Shown: positions 49,801 through 61,800 of the stretch, in pieces
How positions within the stretch are numbered: the stretch's first letter is position 1
How the letters are laid out: every line of letters begins with the position of its first letter
Assembly (NCBI GenBank): GCA_032358165.1
Contig: JAALGY010000011.1
Location: 992,001-1,056,000 of the forward strand
Source of the DNA: Diplosphaera chodatii
Taxonomy: Eukaryota > Chlorophyta > Trebouxiophyceae > Prasiolales > Stichococcaceae
Direction: 5' to 3'
DNA length: 64,000 nt
Notes under the pieces: model-generated
What the model was told of the DNA's origin: nothing
The model's database searches: none
What the model saw: the letters and a program-made list of their open reading frames with translations, nothing else
Position numbers and translations under genes: made by a program

Positions 49801-52800
49801 CAGGCCTGTGGGCAAAATGTGCCTGTTGCAGATGTGCTGCTACGCCTGATGCAGATTTGCGGGAGCACGGCTATTTGGAATACTTGTGAGCAGGAGAGTG
49901 ACCTGTCATTGACGTTACCTCATCGTAGGGTGGACGAATGCTTCATTGAACAGAAAGTTTTGCTACACTTGAATCGATGCTCGAGCTACCTGAGATGCCG
50001 GCGCTGCCCTCAGTGTGTCCGTAGCACGCCTTGTTGGACAGCAGCATCAGCGGCCGGCTGCCACTGCCCTGCTGCTGCTTCCTACCGCTGCCCAGGCCCT
50101 GCCCCAGGGCGCCCACCTCGATGGGGTCCCCCAGCGGCGTGCCCGTCCCGTGCACCGACACCGCCGCCACATCCGCTGGATTCATTGCAGCTGAGCCGAT
50201 GGCAGCCCTGCAGGAGAAACATTTTCTTGCTAGTCTGTTCCGGCCCTGACGGTTTGTTGCTGATCACACATGGTACATGTGTGAGCAGAAGCACAGAAGC
50301 CTGTGTACAAACAGCAGCACTATGCCAGAAGCATCAGCTGCAGCAGGACCCACTTGACGAGTGCCGCCTGAGAGGGGCCGTTGGGCGCGGTGAGGCCGCT
50401 GGAGCGCCCGTCCTGGTTGACCGTCGAGCCCCGGATGATGACATGTGCTGCTGTTGCTCCTGAGGAGGCTCCAGAGCTGCGGCGCAGCACCAGCGCTGCA
50501 AAGCCCTCGCCCCGCCCGTACCCATCGCCGCTGCAATAATGAGGCGACTCAGCAGACATGCATGTGATGCTTGTCGGCTGCGGTAATGTCAGGGTGTTGA
50601 TGATGCACGCATGCTGCCCATTCGAGTGGCACTCATGTGTGAAACAATGGAAACTTTGTTGCACATCTGTGCCTCCCAGCCAGCACGCAAGGGTCTGGTA
50701 CAGCTGCTGGTGCCAGCCATGCTTCTATGGACCATCGCTAGACTGGTGAACGCAGGCCTGCCACAACCCGTGCATGCTAATAGTTGGCCAACATGGGGGC
50801 AGCATGGCTGGCATGCAACAGTGCTCGTATGGGTCTGCGGGTGTAGGTGCTGACAAGCTGGCCAAATGAAACACATCTGCAGGTCAGATAGAACCTCCCA
50901 GGAACAAAAGTTGCATAGAAGTGCACCTGGCATCGAAAGTCCGACAGCGTCCCACTGGCGACAGAGCCTGCAGCTGGCAGATGCTGGCTGTGGTCTCGGC
51001 TGACAGCATCACATTGATGCCGCCAGCGACTGCCGTGTTGGCCTCGTGCTCCAGCAATCCTGCATAGACTCGAGGGCTATAGGTCAGTTGCCAGTAAGCC
51101 GGCGTTTTACCATGAGCAGCTCTTGCATGCATGCATTGCAGGGGTATATCATCAGGTGCCTGCTCGCCATTGCTTGCACAGGTGATGCAGCACTGACCTT
51201 TGTGTGCTAGGTGGGTCGCCACAAGGGAGGAGGAGCATGCTGTGTCAGTCGACACACAAGGCCCTGCATAGCAACAGGAAAGCAGTGCACTTCTGTTGAC
51301 AGCACACTGAATGCAATCAAGCCCACCAGGATAATCTCTGACATGGTTGTGGTTCGACAGTTGCAAACCTGTCAGGCCAAAGGTGTAGGACAGGCGGCCG
51401 ACCATGTAGGCAGCGCCGTTGCCGACAAAGGCACGCGGCGCCAGCTTCGTGCCGTGGGCGACCATCACTGTCAGCCACTCGTGGTTCATGCAGCCCACGT
51501 ACACCCCAGTCAGGCTGGCTGCCGCTGCTGGGCTGAGGCTGCTGCCATTAAGCATCGCAGCGGAAGCTGCTTCCGCTATCCCTGAGCCAGCCTGCTGCAG
51601 TGCGACAGCCGTCTGCTCGATCAGCATGCGCTGCTGCGGGTCGATGGTGACCGCCTCCGCCGCCGACAGATTGAACAGCGCAGCATCAAAGGCGGCAACA
51701 TCTGAGCAGAACGCCGCGAACGGTGCGTCAATGGCCATGGTGCCTGCGTCGCATCAGGCTTTGCATATTCACCAATGCTGTTTGATAAAGGGTCACCTGC
51801 CAGTTCAACACACACTGGCATTGTGATGGGTGGTGTCTTGCCTGGCGTGATGGCGGGACTGTAGAGCGGGTCCCAGTCCCAGCGCTCCAGTGGCACACGG
51901 CGCTGCAGGTCCTTAGACGATGCCACACCTTCCCAGAACCCTGTAGTTGCAGCACTTGCTTGATTAGCTTTGATTACTAGCTTAATTGCAACAGACCGTC
52001 GTAATAAAGTTGCTCACACTTGCAGCAGGGCATTATCAATGTATATGGACGACGCAAGGTAAGAGGCTCAGTACCTGCAGCACTTTCTGCATTGCCGGGA
52101 TACTTGGCAGCCATGCCGATGACCTCTGTGGTGCGCTGCCCTGCCGGCTGGCCGTAGGCACTGCTGTCAAGCGCCGGCTGGCGATAGGGCGATAATGTGA
52201 TGCTCGCCACGGCATCTGCTGCTCCTCTGCTGCTGACGCCGCCAGTTGCATCGGCAATGTAGGCTGACAGCGCAGTGATACTTGGGTAGTCAAACATGAG
52301 GGTTGCTGGGAGCTCAAGGCTGTATTTGCCGGCAAGGCTGTTGCGCAGCTCCACTGCAGACAGGGAGTCTAGCCCCGCTTCCATCAGCGGCGCATCTGGC
52401 GGCACATGGGCGCCCAGCATCTCGTCCACAAGGGCCTGCAATACTGCTGCGACCGCCGCAGCAGACATGCCACCTGCTGCAACTGCTGACGCCGCCACTG
52501 TCTGCTGGTCTGCTGCAGCTGCATCACCTCGTGGTGTGTTCTCCCTGGCCAGTTCCTCTGACTGGGCAGCAACGTACCCAGCCAGTGCTGCGACTGATGG
52601 GTAGTCGAACATAAGCGTCGCCGGCAGCTCCAGTGCAAACCCTGATTCCAGGCTGTTGCGCAGCTCTACTGCACTGAGGGAGTCAAGGCCTGCCTCCATG
52701 AGGGGCTCGTCTGCAGCTACAGGGTGGCCCAGCAGGCCCTGCACCTGATTGGCAATCCTGGCCTGCGCTTGCTCCCTGCTGATCGCTGGCGGCGCTGCAG

Positions 52801-55800
52801 CAGCTCTTGGCTTCGCATCATCTACAAATTGGGCAGCTCGGTCCAGGGATGTTCTGAAGCCGAGCGCAGCTGGATCTGCAGCTGTTGCTGCAGGACGGAG
52901 GTCCGCAAAGATGGGCGCCGCTGCCGCTGCAGCGCTGGCCGCAAACAGTGCCGCCCAGTCGATTGAGGCCGCCACACTGCAGGGCCTGGCGGCATGGACT
53001 GCCGAAGACAGCGCCTGCAGACCACGGGCAGGCGTGATGAGGCCCATGCCGGCCCGCCGGAACCTGGCGGCAATCCTGGGATCCGACATCGCCATGCCAG
53101 CGGCCCAGGGACCCCAGGCGACGCTGACGGCTGGCAGTCCTGCAGCATGCTGCGCCGCCGCCATCTCGTCGAGCGCTGCGTTCGCCGCAGCGTAGTTGCC
53201 CTGGCCGGCGGTGCCCAGCAGCGATGACAGCGATGAGAAGTGGATGAAGCTCGCTACAGGGCTGGCGGCTGCGCAGGCCTGCAGCCGGGATGCGCCGTCG
53301 ACCTTTGGCGCCCATGCGGCTCGGACTGAGCCCGGGCGCTGAGCCAGCAGAGGAGCATCCTGCATTGCAGTGCATATGCGCTTTCGGGTGCTTTGGTCGC
53401 TTCGGGGTGAGCATCTCGGTAGTGTAGATGTGTGCTGCAGCCTGGAGATTGTCAGCAGCATCGACACCAGTTTATGGTTGTCGAAGCGTGTCAAGTCCGA
53501 TCAACAGGCTGCAGCAAGCTGGAGTGCTTACTCATGAGCTCTGCAAGCCCTGCAATAGCTCTAAGAAAGCCAGTTGGGGCATTATGCCAATTTTTCTCGA
53601 AACACCGAACCTGGATGACGCCACCGGCGTGCACAACGCCGCTGATGGGTGGTGCACCCGCCGCCCCCAAACTGTCCGTCAGCACAGCCAGCTGTTCAGG
53701 GTCGGCGACGTCGCATGCCGCTGTGCTCAGCTGCCCTCCGATGCTCTGCATACACGGAGGGTGCCCTTTCGCACACTTTAGCGGTATGCCCACACCGAGG
53801 TGTTGTTCTTCAGCCTCATTTGTGGTGTGCTGCAGCAGGCAGCACGCACAGCTGCATTGAGCACCTGCAGGGCGGTAGACAGCTTGGCTGCACGCCCGCT
53901 GCGGCCCAGCAGCACCACATGCGCTGTGCTGCTGGAAACTGCCAGCCAGGCAGCGACCAGGAAGCCGATCTCACCCAGGCCGCCTGTTACCAGCACAGTA
54001 CCTGCCGCCACAGCAACTGGGACACTGGCAATATTGGACGATATGCTGCCGTCAATGCCTGCAAATTCGGTCGCTGAGCTGGCGGCAGCAGTTAGCCGTG
54101 GCTGCATCCAGAAGCCATTGGCGCAGACAGCTCCGAAGGCGTCGGATGCAGCTGGCAGTGCTGCAGGCAGGCTGCAGCCTGGGTCGAGACTGTCCCTGGC
54201 AACTGCACTCCATGCCACTGTCTGGGCCTCCTGGGCTGCCACCCTCAGCAGTGCGCGCTCAGCGGCAGCGGACTGCATGTGTGGCGTTGGGCGCTGCAGA
54301 GCATCTTCTGGCAAGCCGCGGCTGTACAGCACTGCATTGGACGCTCCCGCTGGCTGCTGCCTGCTGGCGATCTGCTGGATGCTGTGCAGCTGTGCGATGG
54401 CGCGCCTGGCGGCGTCTGCTGCACGCGGCATGTGCGCAAGAAGCCTGTTGCTTCCTTGAAGCTTGAGGCCCCAGGCGCCTCCTGCTTCCAGCTGCCGGAT
54501 GCTGTCCCCTCGACGAGTTGTAGAAACCTCTGTGACTGTCCAATCCAGGGTGTACAGCATGCCTGCAGCTGTAACACCGTCTGCAGCCCTGATCGGAAGC
54601 ATCGCAGCTGCAGCGGGTTGTTTGCCGAGTTGCACTGGCTTAAGGTGCAAGCCTGACAGGTTGAAGATGTTGCCGCTGAGGGGCGCAGCCAGGCCGAAGC
54701 TGGTGCTGACTGAGCCGTCGGCGTGCAGCAGCGGCACGTGGCTGGTGCCATAGCTGAGGCGCTCGGCACTTTGGGCATTGCTGCTGGTCCCACTACTGGG
54801 CGCCCTGCAGCGCCAGGGACACACTTGCATCAGCAGACTGTGCAGTGTGCTGCGCCAAGCTGCCACTGTTGCATGCAGAAAAGAAATTTCAATTATGGTT
54901 GGCACACCTGGGAGCATAGACGGACAGGCCCACAGGCACACGTGTCACAGTCGCAGCAGTGCGCTGGGTCTCTGATGCTGGAAGGTAGGCGCCGCCGATC
55001 TGCATGACGTTGAGGCACGTTGCTGACCAGGATGCTGCCAAATACATCACAATGTCTGCCGGCACATGGAGCAATGGCAGGACGCTCAAACAAGGTTGCT
55101 CACCTGGGTGCAGCAATCCAGCACTGCAGGGTGTACGTTGTACTGCGCCGCCTGGCCATGATCTGACTGCTGGAGATCTGCAACTGCAGTGCCGCCGGCG
55201 TGCTGGCTAGTGGCACCCTGCGGCAGGGCTGCAGCTGCTATGTTTGGCCTGAGAGCCGGCCGCTTCCCCTCTGCAGCCACATCGGGCACAGCAGGTGCGA
55301 TGCCGGCAGAGGCTGCCAGGTGCAGCCTGGGGGTGCCCCCTGTAGCGGCCTGAGACTGCACGGTCAGGCGGCCAGATGCGGTGTCCAGGGTGCAGGACAG
55401 CAGCGTGAAGCCGGCTGCCGCATGCGTCGTCAGCGGCAGGGGTGCTGGAATCGACACCCCAAGCAGGGCTGCAGCGGCGGGCGCAGCATCTGCTACCAAT
55501 GCAGCGGCCGAGGCTGCCATCTCGAACATGGCCGCGCCCGGCATCAGCGCCCGTCCTTGCACCTACATGTAAGATGTAACCCATCACGCCATTGCAATGT
55601 GTCTTCGTACGCGGCTACATGTGAACACATCGGAGGAATCTACGTGGGACCATCTTGTCTGGGGTAAAGGCGCATCCGTTTGTCCTGCAGCGGACACCGG
55701 CTGCAACACAGCCTGCAGACGAGGTATGTGCAGGCTTTGCTGAGACCTCTGGCCATCGCTGCAGGACAGCATGCCGAGGGTGCAAACATTGTGAAAAGAT

Positions 55801-58800
55801 TAGCGCATTGCCGCCCAGCGACCTGTCTTTGCAAGCGTGTTCACTGCAGACCACAGAAGCATATGGTGCACTGATGGTACCTGGTGGTCCCACAGGTAGG
55901 CGAGCTGCGACCGGCCCATCTGCGTTGCCAGCTGCACGATGCCGCGGGCTGCAGTGAGGGCGCGCTGGAGCAGGATGTGCGGCGGCGGCGCAAACCACAG
56001 CCGCCGTTGCCGCCACTGGGTGTCTGTGGCTCCAGTGTTGGGAGCGCCGCTGTTGTTGGTGGTGTGGCACATGATCACATGTGCATTGGTGCCCTGCAGT
56101 GTCAGGAACAAATCGCATCGACTACCTCTGGTTTAAAGACTGCACCAGTCATGCAGTTTCCAGGCATGATCTTTTGCTTGACACTGCATGCTTCAGCAAT
56201 GCAGTGCATGTGGACATCTGTGCACCTGGAAGGCAAAGGCGCTTGCGCCTGCAAAGGCCTGGGTGTCAGCCCCTCCGCTGCCTGGCATTGCGCCAGCGCC
56301 ATCCTGTCGTGCCAGATGCACCGCCTGGTGCTGTGCCTGCAGCAGGCATCACGACTGTTGGCTTGCACGCATGCCACAGGCCTGATGTATGTTGCGTTTC
56401 CGAACACTGCACAGCAGTGCCAGCTGTTGCACTGAGTGGCAACATACGGCGGGTATTTTTCAGACCACCACACCTGTGTCTTGGACGACAGCAGACTGCT
56501 GACGTGGGGGTTGACGCTCCGCAGGTGCATCAAAGCACGCCCTGCGGCCTGCCCCAGCATGGCTGCTGCCTGTGTGCCAGCCAATGGGGAACGCTCGCGA
56601 ATGTTTTGCACACAAAGTTTAGGATGCCATGTGCTTGGAGTCTCAGGTCTTCACACTGCCTGCAGGTAACAACATCCGTACTGATTGACTTGAGGGTGCA
56701 CCTGCAGCATGCCGATGGCGCCGGCAGCCGGCTCTGCGTGTCCCACCCGCGACTTTGCAGCAGACAGCGCCAGTGGGGCCCGGCTGCCGTGCAGCACCGC
56801 CAACGCGGCGCCCACCTCGATTGGGTCCCCTGCGTGGCGGTCAAGTTGTCGTAAACCCCCGACGCCCACATGGCTGTGCTACTCCATGATTGCACCATGG
56901 TGGTCTTGAGGGCAACAGCATGCATGTCTGAATAGTGTATGCATGTCAGCGACCTACAGAACCTATGCAGCCCAAAACAATAGCGGTCAGGGCTGATGGG
57001 GTACTGATGTTGCTGACATGCCTTCAAACAGATGCACACAAGTGCTGTTTCTGCTGGCACACATAATCTCTGCCCAAATGTACTGTGTCATCCTCTGAGA
57101 TGAATAGCAGCCACAAATTGGAGTTGTACGGCAAGATTTACTGTCGCACCTAAAGGAGTGCCAGTACCGTGCATCTCCAGCCTGCTGATATCAGCAGGCT
57201 GCAGCGCAGCAGTCCGCAGCGCCCCCAAGAGCACCTGCAGCATACACATAGCATGTGAGGCAGGGCACTAACATGCTGACAAGGATTGATGCACCTGACT
57301 TGCTACTCGGAGGGAGGAAGACCGAAGGCGCTCGGCGCCATGTCAGATTACATGCCGGCAGGCACCTGCTGCTGGGAGGGGCCATTGGGCGCAGTCAGGC
57401 TGCTGGACCGCCCGTCCTGGTTGACATAGCTGGTGCGCAGCACCGCGCCGCTGAAGCCGTCCGGCTGCTGCTCGCCTCCGTGGCCTACATCCAAGACGTC
57501 TGGCGCCGCGGCTGCTGTGAGCAGCAGCACGACGCACGCCTCTGAGCGAACGTAGCCGTCGGCGGAGGCATCCAGGGCCTTGCAGCGGCCGTCGGGCGTC
57601 AGCATGCCGGCGGCGTGCGCGGCGGCGGTGGTGGTCTCCGCCAGCATCAGGTTGACGCCCGCCGCCAGCGCCGAGCCGCCGGCGCCGGCCAGGTGCTGCC
57701 GGCCCAGGTGCGTGGCCACCATCGCTGAAGAGCACGCCGTGTCGATGCTGACCGCAGGACCTGCCCGATGGAAGGCATAGTGACCTGGTGTTTTGAGCTA
57801 TGTTTCGGTTGCCGAGCAGCAGCAAGCAGGTGATGTTGACGCTGTGCCACGCATCTGAAAGCTAGCAGGGCCTCAGATGCATTGTAGATCATATAATCAA
57901 TGCAGTTGGGCGCATCATATCTGCCGCCTTGAGTTACAGTGGACTCGGCAGCTGGGCTCGTGCACAGTCAATGATCAGCACTCTACGTCAGCAGGCAGTA
58001 TGCACAGCACAAAACGCCATGCCCCACCCTTGAGGCCGTAGGTGAACGACAGGCGCCCCGCGGCAACGCTGAAGGGGCTGCCCGACGCGTTGTAGGGCCC
58101 GAAGCTGTGGAGGTGCGGTGCCGCCAGCCCCGCGTACTCCATCTGCTGGATGCCCACGTAGACGCCCATCTCTGGCGCGGCGCCAGCAGCGGCCGCGGCC
58201 CCAAGCAGCGGTAGCTGAGCTTGCATGAGCTCCCACGACACCTGTGCATCGAATGCGAGGTCCTAAAAGATATGCACACCATCCAGCTGGGTTTTGCAAG
58301 CTACAAGTAGCACAGTAGCAGAGGACGGCTAACTAGACTCAGGCTTCGAAATAGACTACAAGTCTGGACGGTCCCACTCATGCGTGACTTGGCCCCATGG
58401 CGTCTTTCTCGGTGGTAAAGAGCACACATCGAGTGCACTGCTGATCAACCAGGCAGACGCAGTGAAGCACAGCAAAGTTCCAGGTCAGGTGCTGTGCAAT
58501 GCAAAGGTTGTTTGATGCACCAAACCGCCAGAGGTACAGTGCTGCAGGGTCTACCTCCATGAGCAGGCGCTGCTGCGGGTCCATGAGCTCTGCCTCCGCG
58601 CTGGTGATGCCAAACGCCGCGGCATCAAATGCCGCGCTGCCCGCCATGAAGCCGCCGAAGCGCACCTGCATGCATGCTTGCCACAGGGCAGTCAGTTCAC
58701 GGTACATCCTTTGGAAGCGAGGCTGCACAAGAAGCCGACCCGAAGCGAGGCTGCGCACTGCTCACCCTGTTGACGGATGCGCCGTTGCGGGGCGCCTCCA

Positions 58801-61800
58801 GATCCCATGCAGAGTATGGCGCGGTGCAGATAGCGTCTGCGCCACCCGGTATGCTGCCAGGGGCATTGAAGGCGCCAGGCGTGTGGCTGGCCATCTGCAC
58901 CTGCGTGTGAGACACTCAAAGTGATGCGTCAGCCGCTGTGTGCGATGGCAGCTGCTACGAGCAAAGGTGGTGCTGGACGGGGTGTGCTCATGACGGCTTG
59001 CAAGGCTGCACCTGAATAGTGGCGTCGTGTGGCGTGGCCAGGCTCTTTGCAGCCAAAGCCGCGGAGGGCAAGCCAGACATCGGCGCAGCTGTGCCACCCA
59101 GGTGTGCAGGGGCCAGCAGCGTGTGCAGGTGCGCAGCCATGGCCGCCTGCAAGACCAGATCCACCATGAAAATAAGCGGTTGAGTAATCTTACGATCAGC
59201 TTGCTCAAGTAGATTAGAATACGTCGGAGATCCAGAGTAATGCTCAGGGTCATCTCTGATGCTGAGTCGCACCATGCAGGTTAGTGGAGGAGCATCAATC
59301 TCAATGCCTTGCAGCAGGACAGGCCAGGTTTACAAGGTCGAATGGCATTGATACACATATACCAGTGATGGGTAGTCGAAGGCAAGGGTGCCGGGCAGGT
59401 CGATGCCCAGCGCGGTGCCGACGCCATTGGACAGCTCCACCGCCGACAGCGAGTCGAAGCTGCCCGGCGCAAAGCGGCCATCCGCGCCTGTGCCAAGGAC
59501 ACTACCTTGTTCATCCATCTGTCAGCAGGATTGCATGCTGCAGCCAGCCCGCAGCGAGAACGTCTTTTCCAGCCCGGCACGCATGTGTCAGCATTATGTC
59601 ATATGCACGCATCACTAATGACGTAATGCGAGTTGATGACACTGTCTCATGACAGATGCACGCCTGGCCAGGGGTGTGCTGCTAATCGCAAACACTGTCA
59701 AAGGAGAAATGGCACCCAAAGGCTCTGTCGGTGACAGTGTGGTCAGGATCACCTTCCAGCGCTTCCTCGCCCACTATGTCAGACGCCACATCCCGTACAA
59801 CGCGGCGCACGTCCTCCAGCCGCATCCTGCTTCCCATTGCGGCACCTCCATCCATTTGTGCAGCCGCCAGCTGGGGCATTCCAGCAGCGCCAGCGCCGGG
59901 CAGGTCGCCTGCCGCAGCCCCGCTGATGCTTGCAACAGGGCCTGCGGCGCGGGGCGCAGTGGCGAGGGCGTCCAGCAGGCGCCAGGGGCCCTTGGCAGTG
60001 TTGACCTTGCGGAAGCGCGGGACGTCCATGCGGGCTGCGATCAACTGCCCCGCGTACCCCGCTTGTTGTGGCGTTACATAGGCCTGCAAATTGTGATTGG
60101 TGATATCATTGGCTAAGCCTTATACAGCATGCACCTTGGCATGTCACCCTCGTTGCAGTGACTAGTGTGAGGCCTTTGTTCACAGCCACCCTGCAACATG
60201 ACAATGGAGACCAGGGCTTTGAAGCCCCTGGTATCCAGCAGCTATGAAGACGGTGGCCGTGGCAGCAGGACATTCAGTTGCAACGGCCAGGCAACTGCCA
60301 GATGTGCAAGCTTGGATGATGTGCAAAGACTTCAGATTCAGGTGCAACTGCTGTGTTTCACATTGTGCATAACCCACCTCTGCTGGCTGCAAGGCCTGCA
60401 GACCAATGGCTGCTAGCTCAGCCACATGTCCTGCAGCCATGCCCGTGCCGCCGAATGGCCCGAACTGCGCCGACGTTGCAGGCAAGCCTGCAGCCCTGGC
60501 CATGTCTCCAAACCCATCAGCAATGCAGTTTGCAGCCGCGTAGTGGCCGGCGGCCGGCTGCGACCACACTGCTGATGTGGACGAAAACAGGGTTTGGGAC
60601 AGCAGCGGCAGGTGCGCCGCTGCGAAGGCGGCTGCGCCGGCGGCCTTTGGGGCGCACACCTCCGCCAGTCTGGCGTCTGTCATCTCCTGTAAATGATGCA
60701 TCTGGCATGTGTGAACGACAGTAGGATGTTGCAGGAGCCCGAGTTTATTTTCAAAGTCAGAGCACTTTTGTGACCATGTATATGCTCTGCCACCTATGTG
60801 GTCTGAAACACTGCACACCAATTTTACAGCATCCACACTGCACCAACATCCTGTCGAGCACATGTGCTGCATGGCTGCCCACCTGCAGCGTGTCGAAGCC
60901 TGTGACGCCCGCGGCGTGCGCAAAGTGCTGCACCGCTGGCAGCCGCTCATGCGCCCACCGGAGCAGGGACTCCCATGCCGCCGGGTCCCCGGCATCTGCC
61001 GCCACGGTGAAGACGGCGACGCCAGCGGCAGCAAAGTCGGCCAGCGTCTCCAGAGGGAGCGCGGGGGAGCGGCCGGTAAGCACCAGACAGCGGCAGCCGG
61101 CCTTGACGAGTGACTTGGCGTACTCCAGGCCCAGACCCTGCACGATCTCACCACGTGTGTTCGGACCACACCAAGCGTTGCCTCGTTTATACACGCCGTT
61201 GCCGTCTTGAACCTATCTGCAGCGTTTTCGCCGTGCTCGGGCTGATGCAGCTGCAGGTCCTTGCAGAGGCGATGAAGATCGGCTGGGAAGAGGGTGTTCA
61301 GGCTGAGAGCACCATCATCCCAGTCACACTCGCCCGACACTGCAGGTCTCCAGCAAGGCAAACGCTGGTGTTGCTGAGCACAGTGCCTCATTTGTGCAAC
61401 ACTGACCTTGGCGCCGCCACACACAAGCGCTGCCTGGGGCACCGGCACCCCCGGCCGCGGCGCAGGCTGCGCCACCGGCACCAGCCGCAGCGCTGACCAC
61501 CTTCCTGCTTCCAGCCGCAGCGCGTACTCCCCGCTGCCGCAGGCCGCCGCCTGCAGCTGCGCCATGCTCGGCAGCCTGTGCTGTGTGGTGGCTGCAGCTC
61601 CAGGGGGTGTGACGCCTGGCAGGTCGACTGAAGTGCCGTACGCTGCCCGCTTCTCCATGAACAGCGTCCTGGCCAGGCCTGCATGGTTGCGTCAGATGTG
61701 CTAGCCATATCTTCTGATGGGCTGACCAGAACTGGGAGGTGCTTGCTTTGGCTACTGATGGAGACAGCCTTACCGGTGGCTGCACGTGAGTACGGCGCGT

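Larger units (their letters stand above)
43555..52115 (-). other. PKS module 3: KS-DH-KR-ACP
   Basis: The KS begins [12 protein letters not shown] near 52110, has [19 protein letters not shown] (Cys codon 51235-51237), [16 protein letters not shown] and KACYGHTEG, and ends [15 protein letters not shown] near 49430. [10 protein letters not shown] follows almost at once; that is the linker normally found after an AT. The DH is complete: DHK then VSGQLLLPG joined across an intron gives HxxxGxxxxP (His codon 49053-49055), and [10 protein letters not shown] supplies the Asp. The KR has IITG joined to [12 protein letters not shown] and [20 protein letters not shown]. The ACP reads [10 protein letters not shown], then, after a 1,005-nt intron (43698-44702), [19 protein letters not shown] and YDYPTPAAL. 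Confidence 0.84.

Noticed and set aside
58914..59275. The short exon [15 protein letters not shown] as a docking domain between two proteins
   Set aside because: It fits the C-terminal helix of the preceding ACP (after FDYPSL) and is in frame with the next KS.
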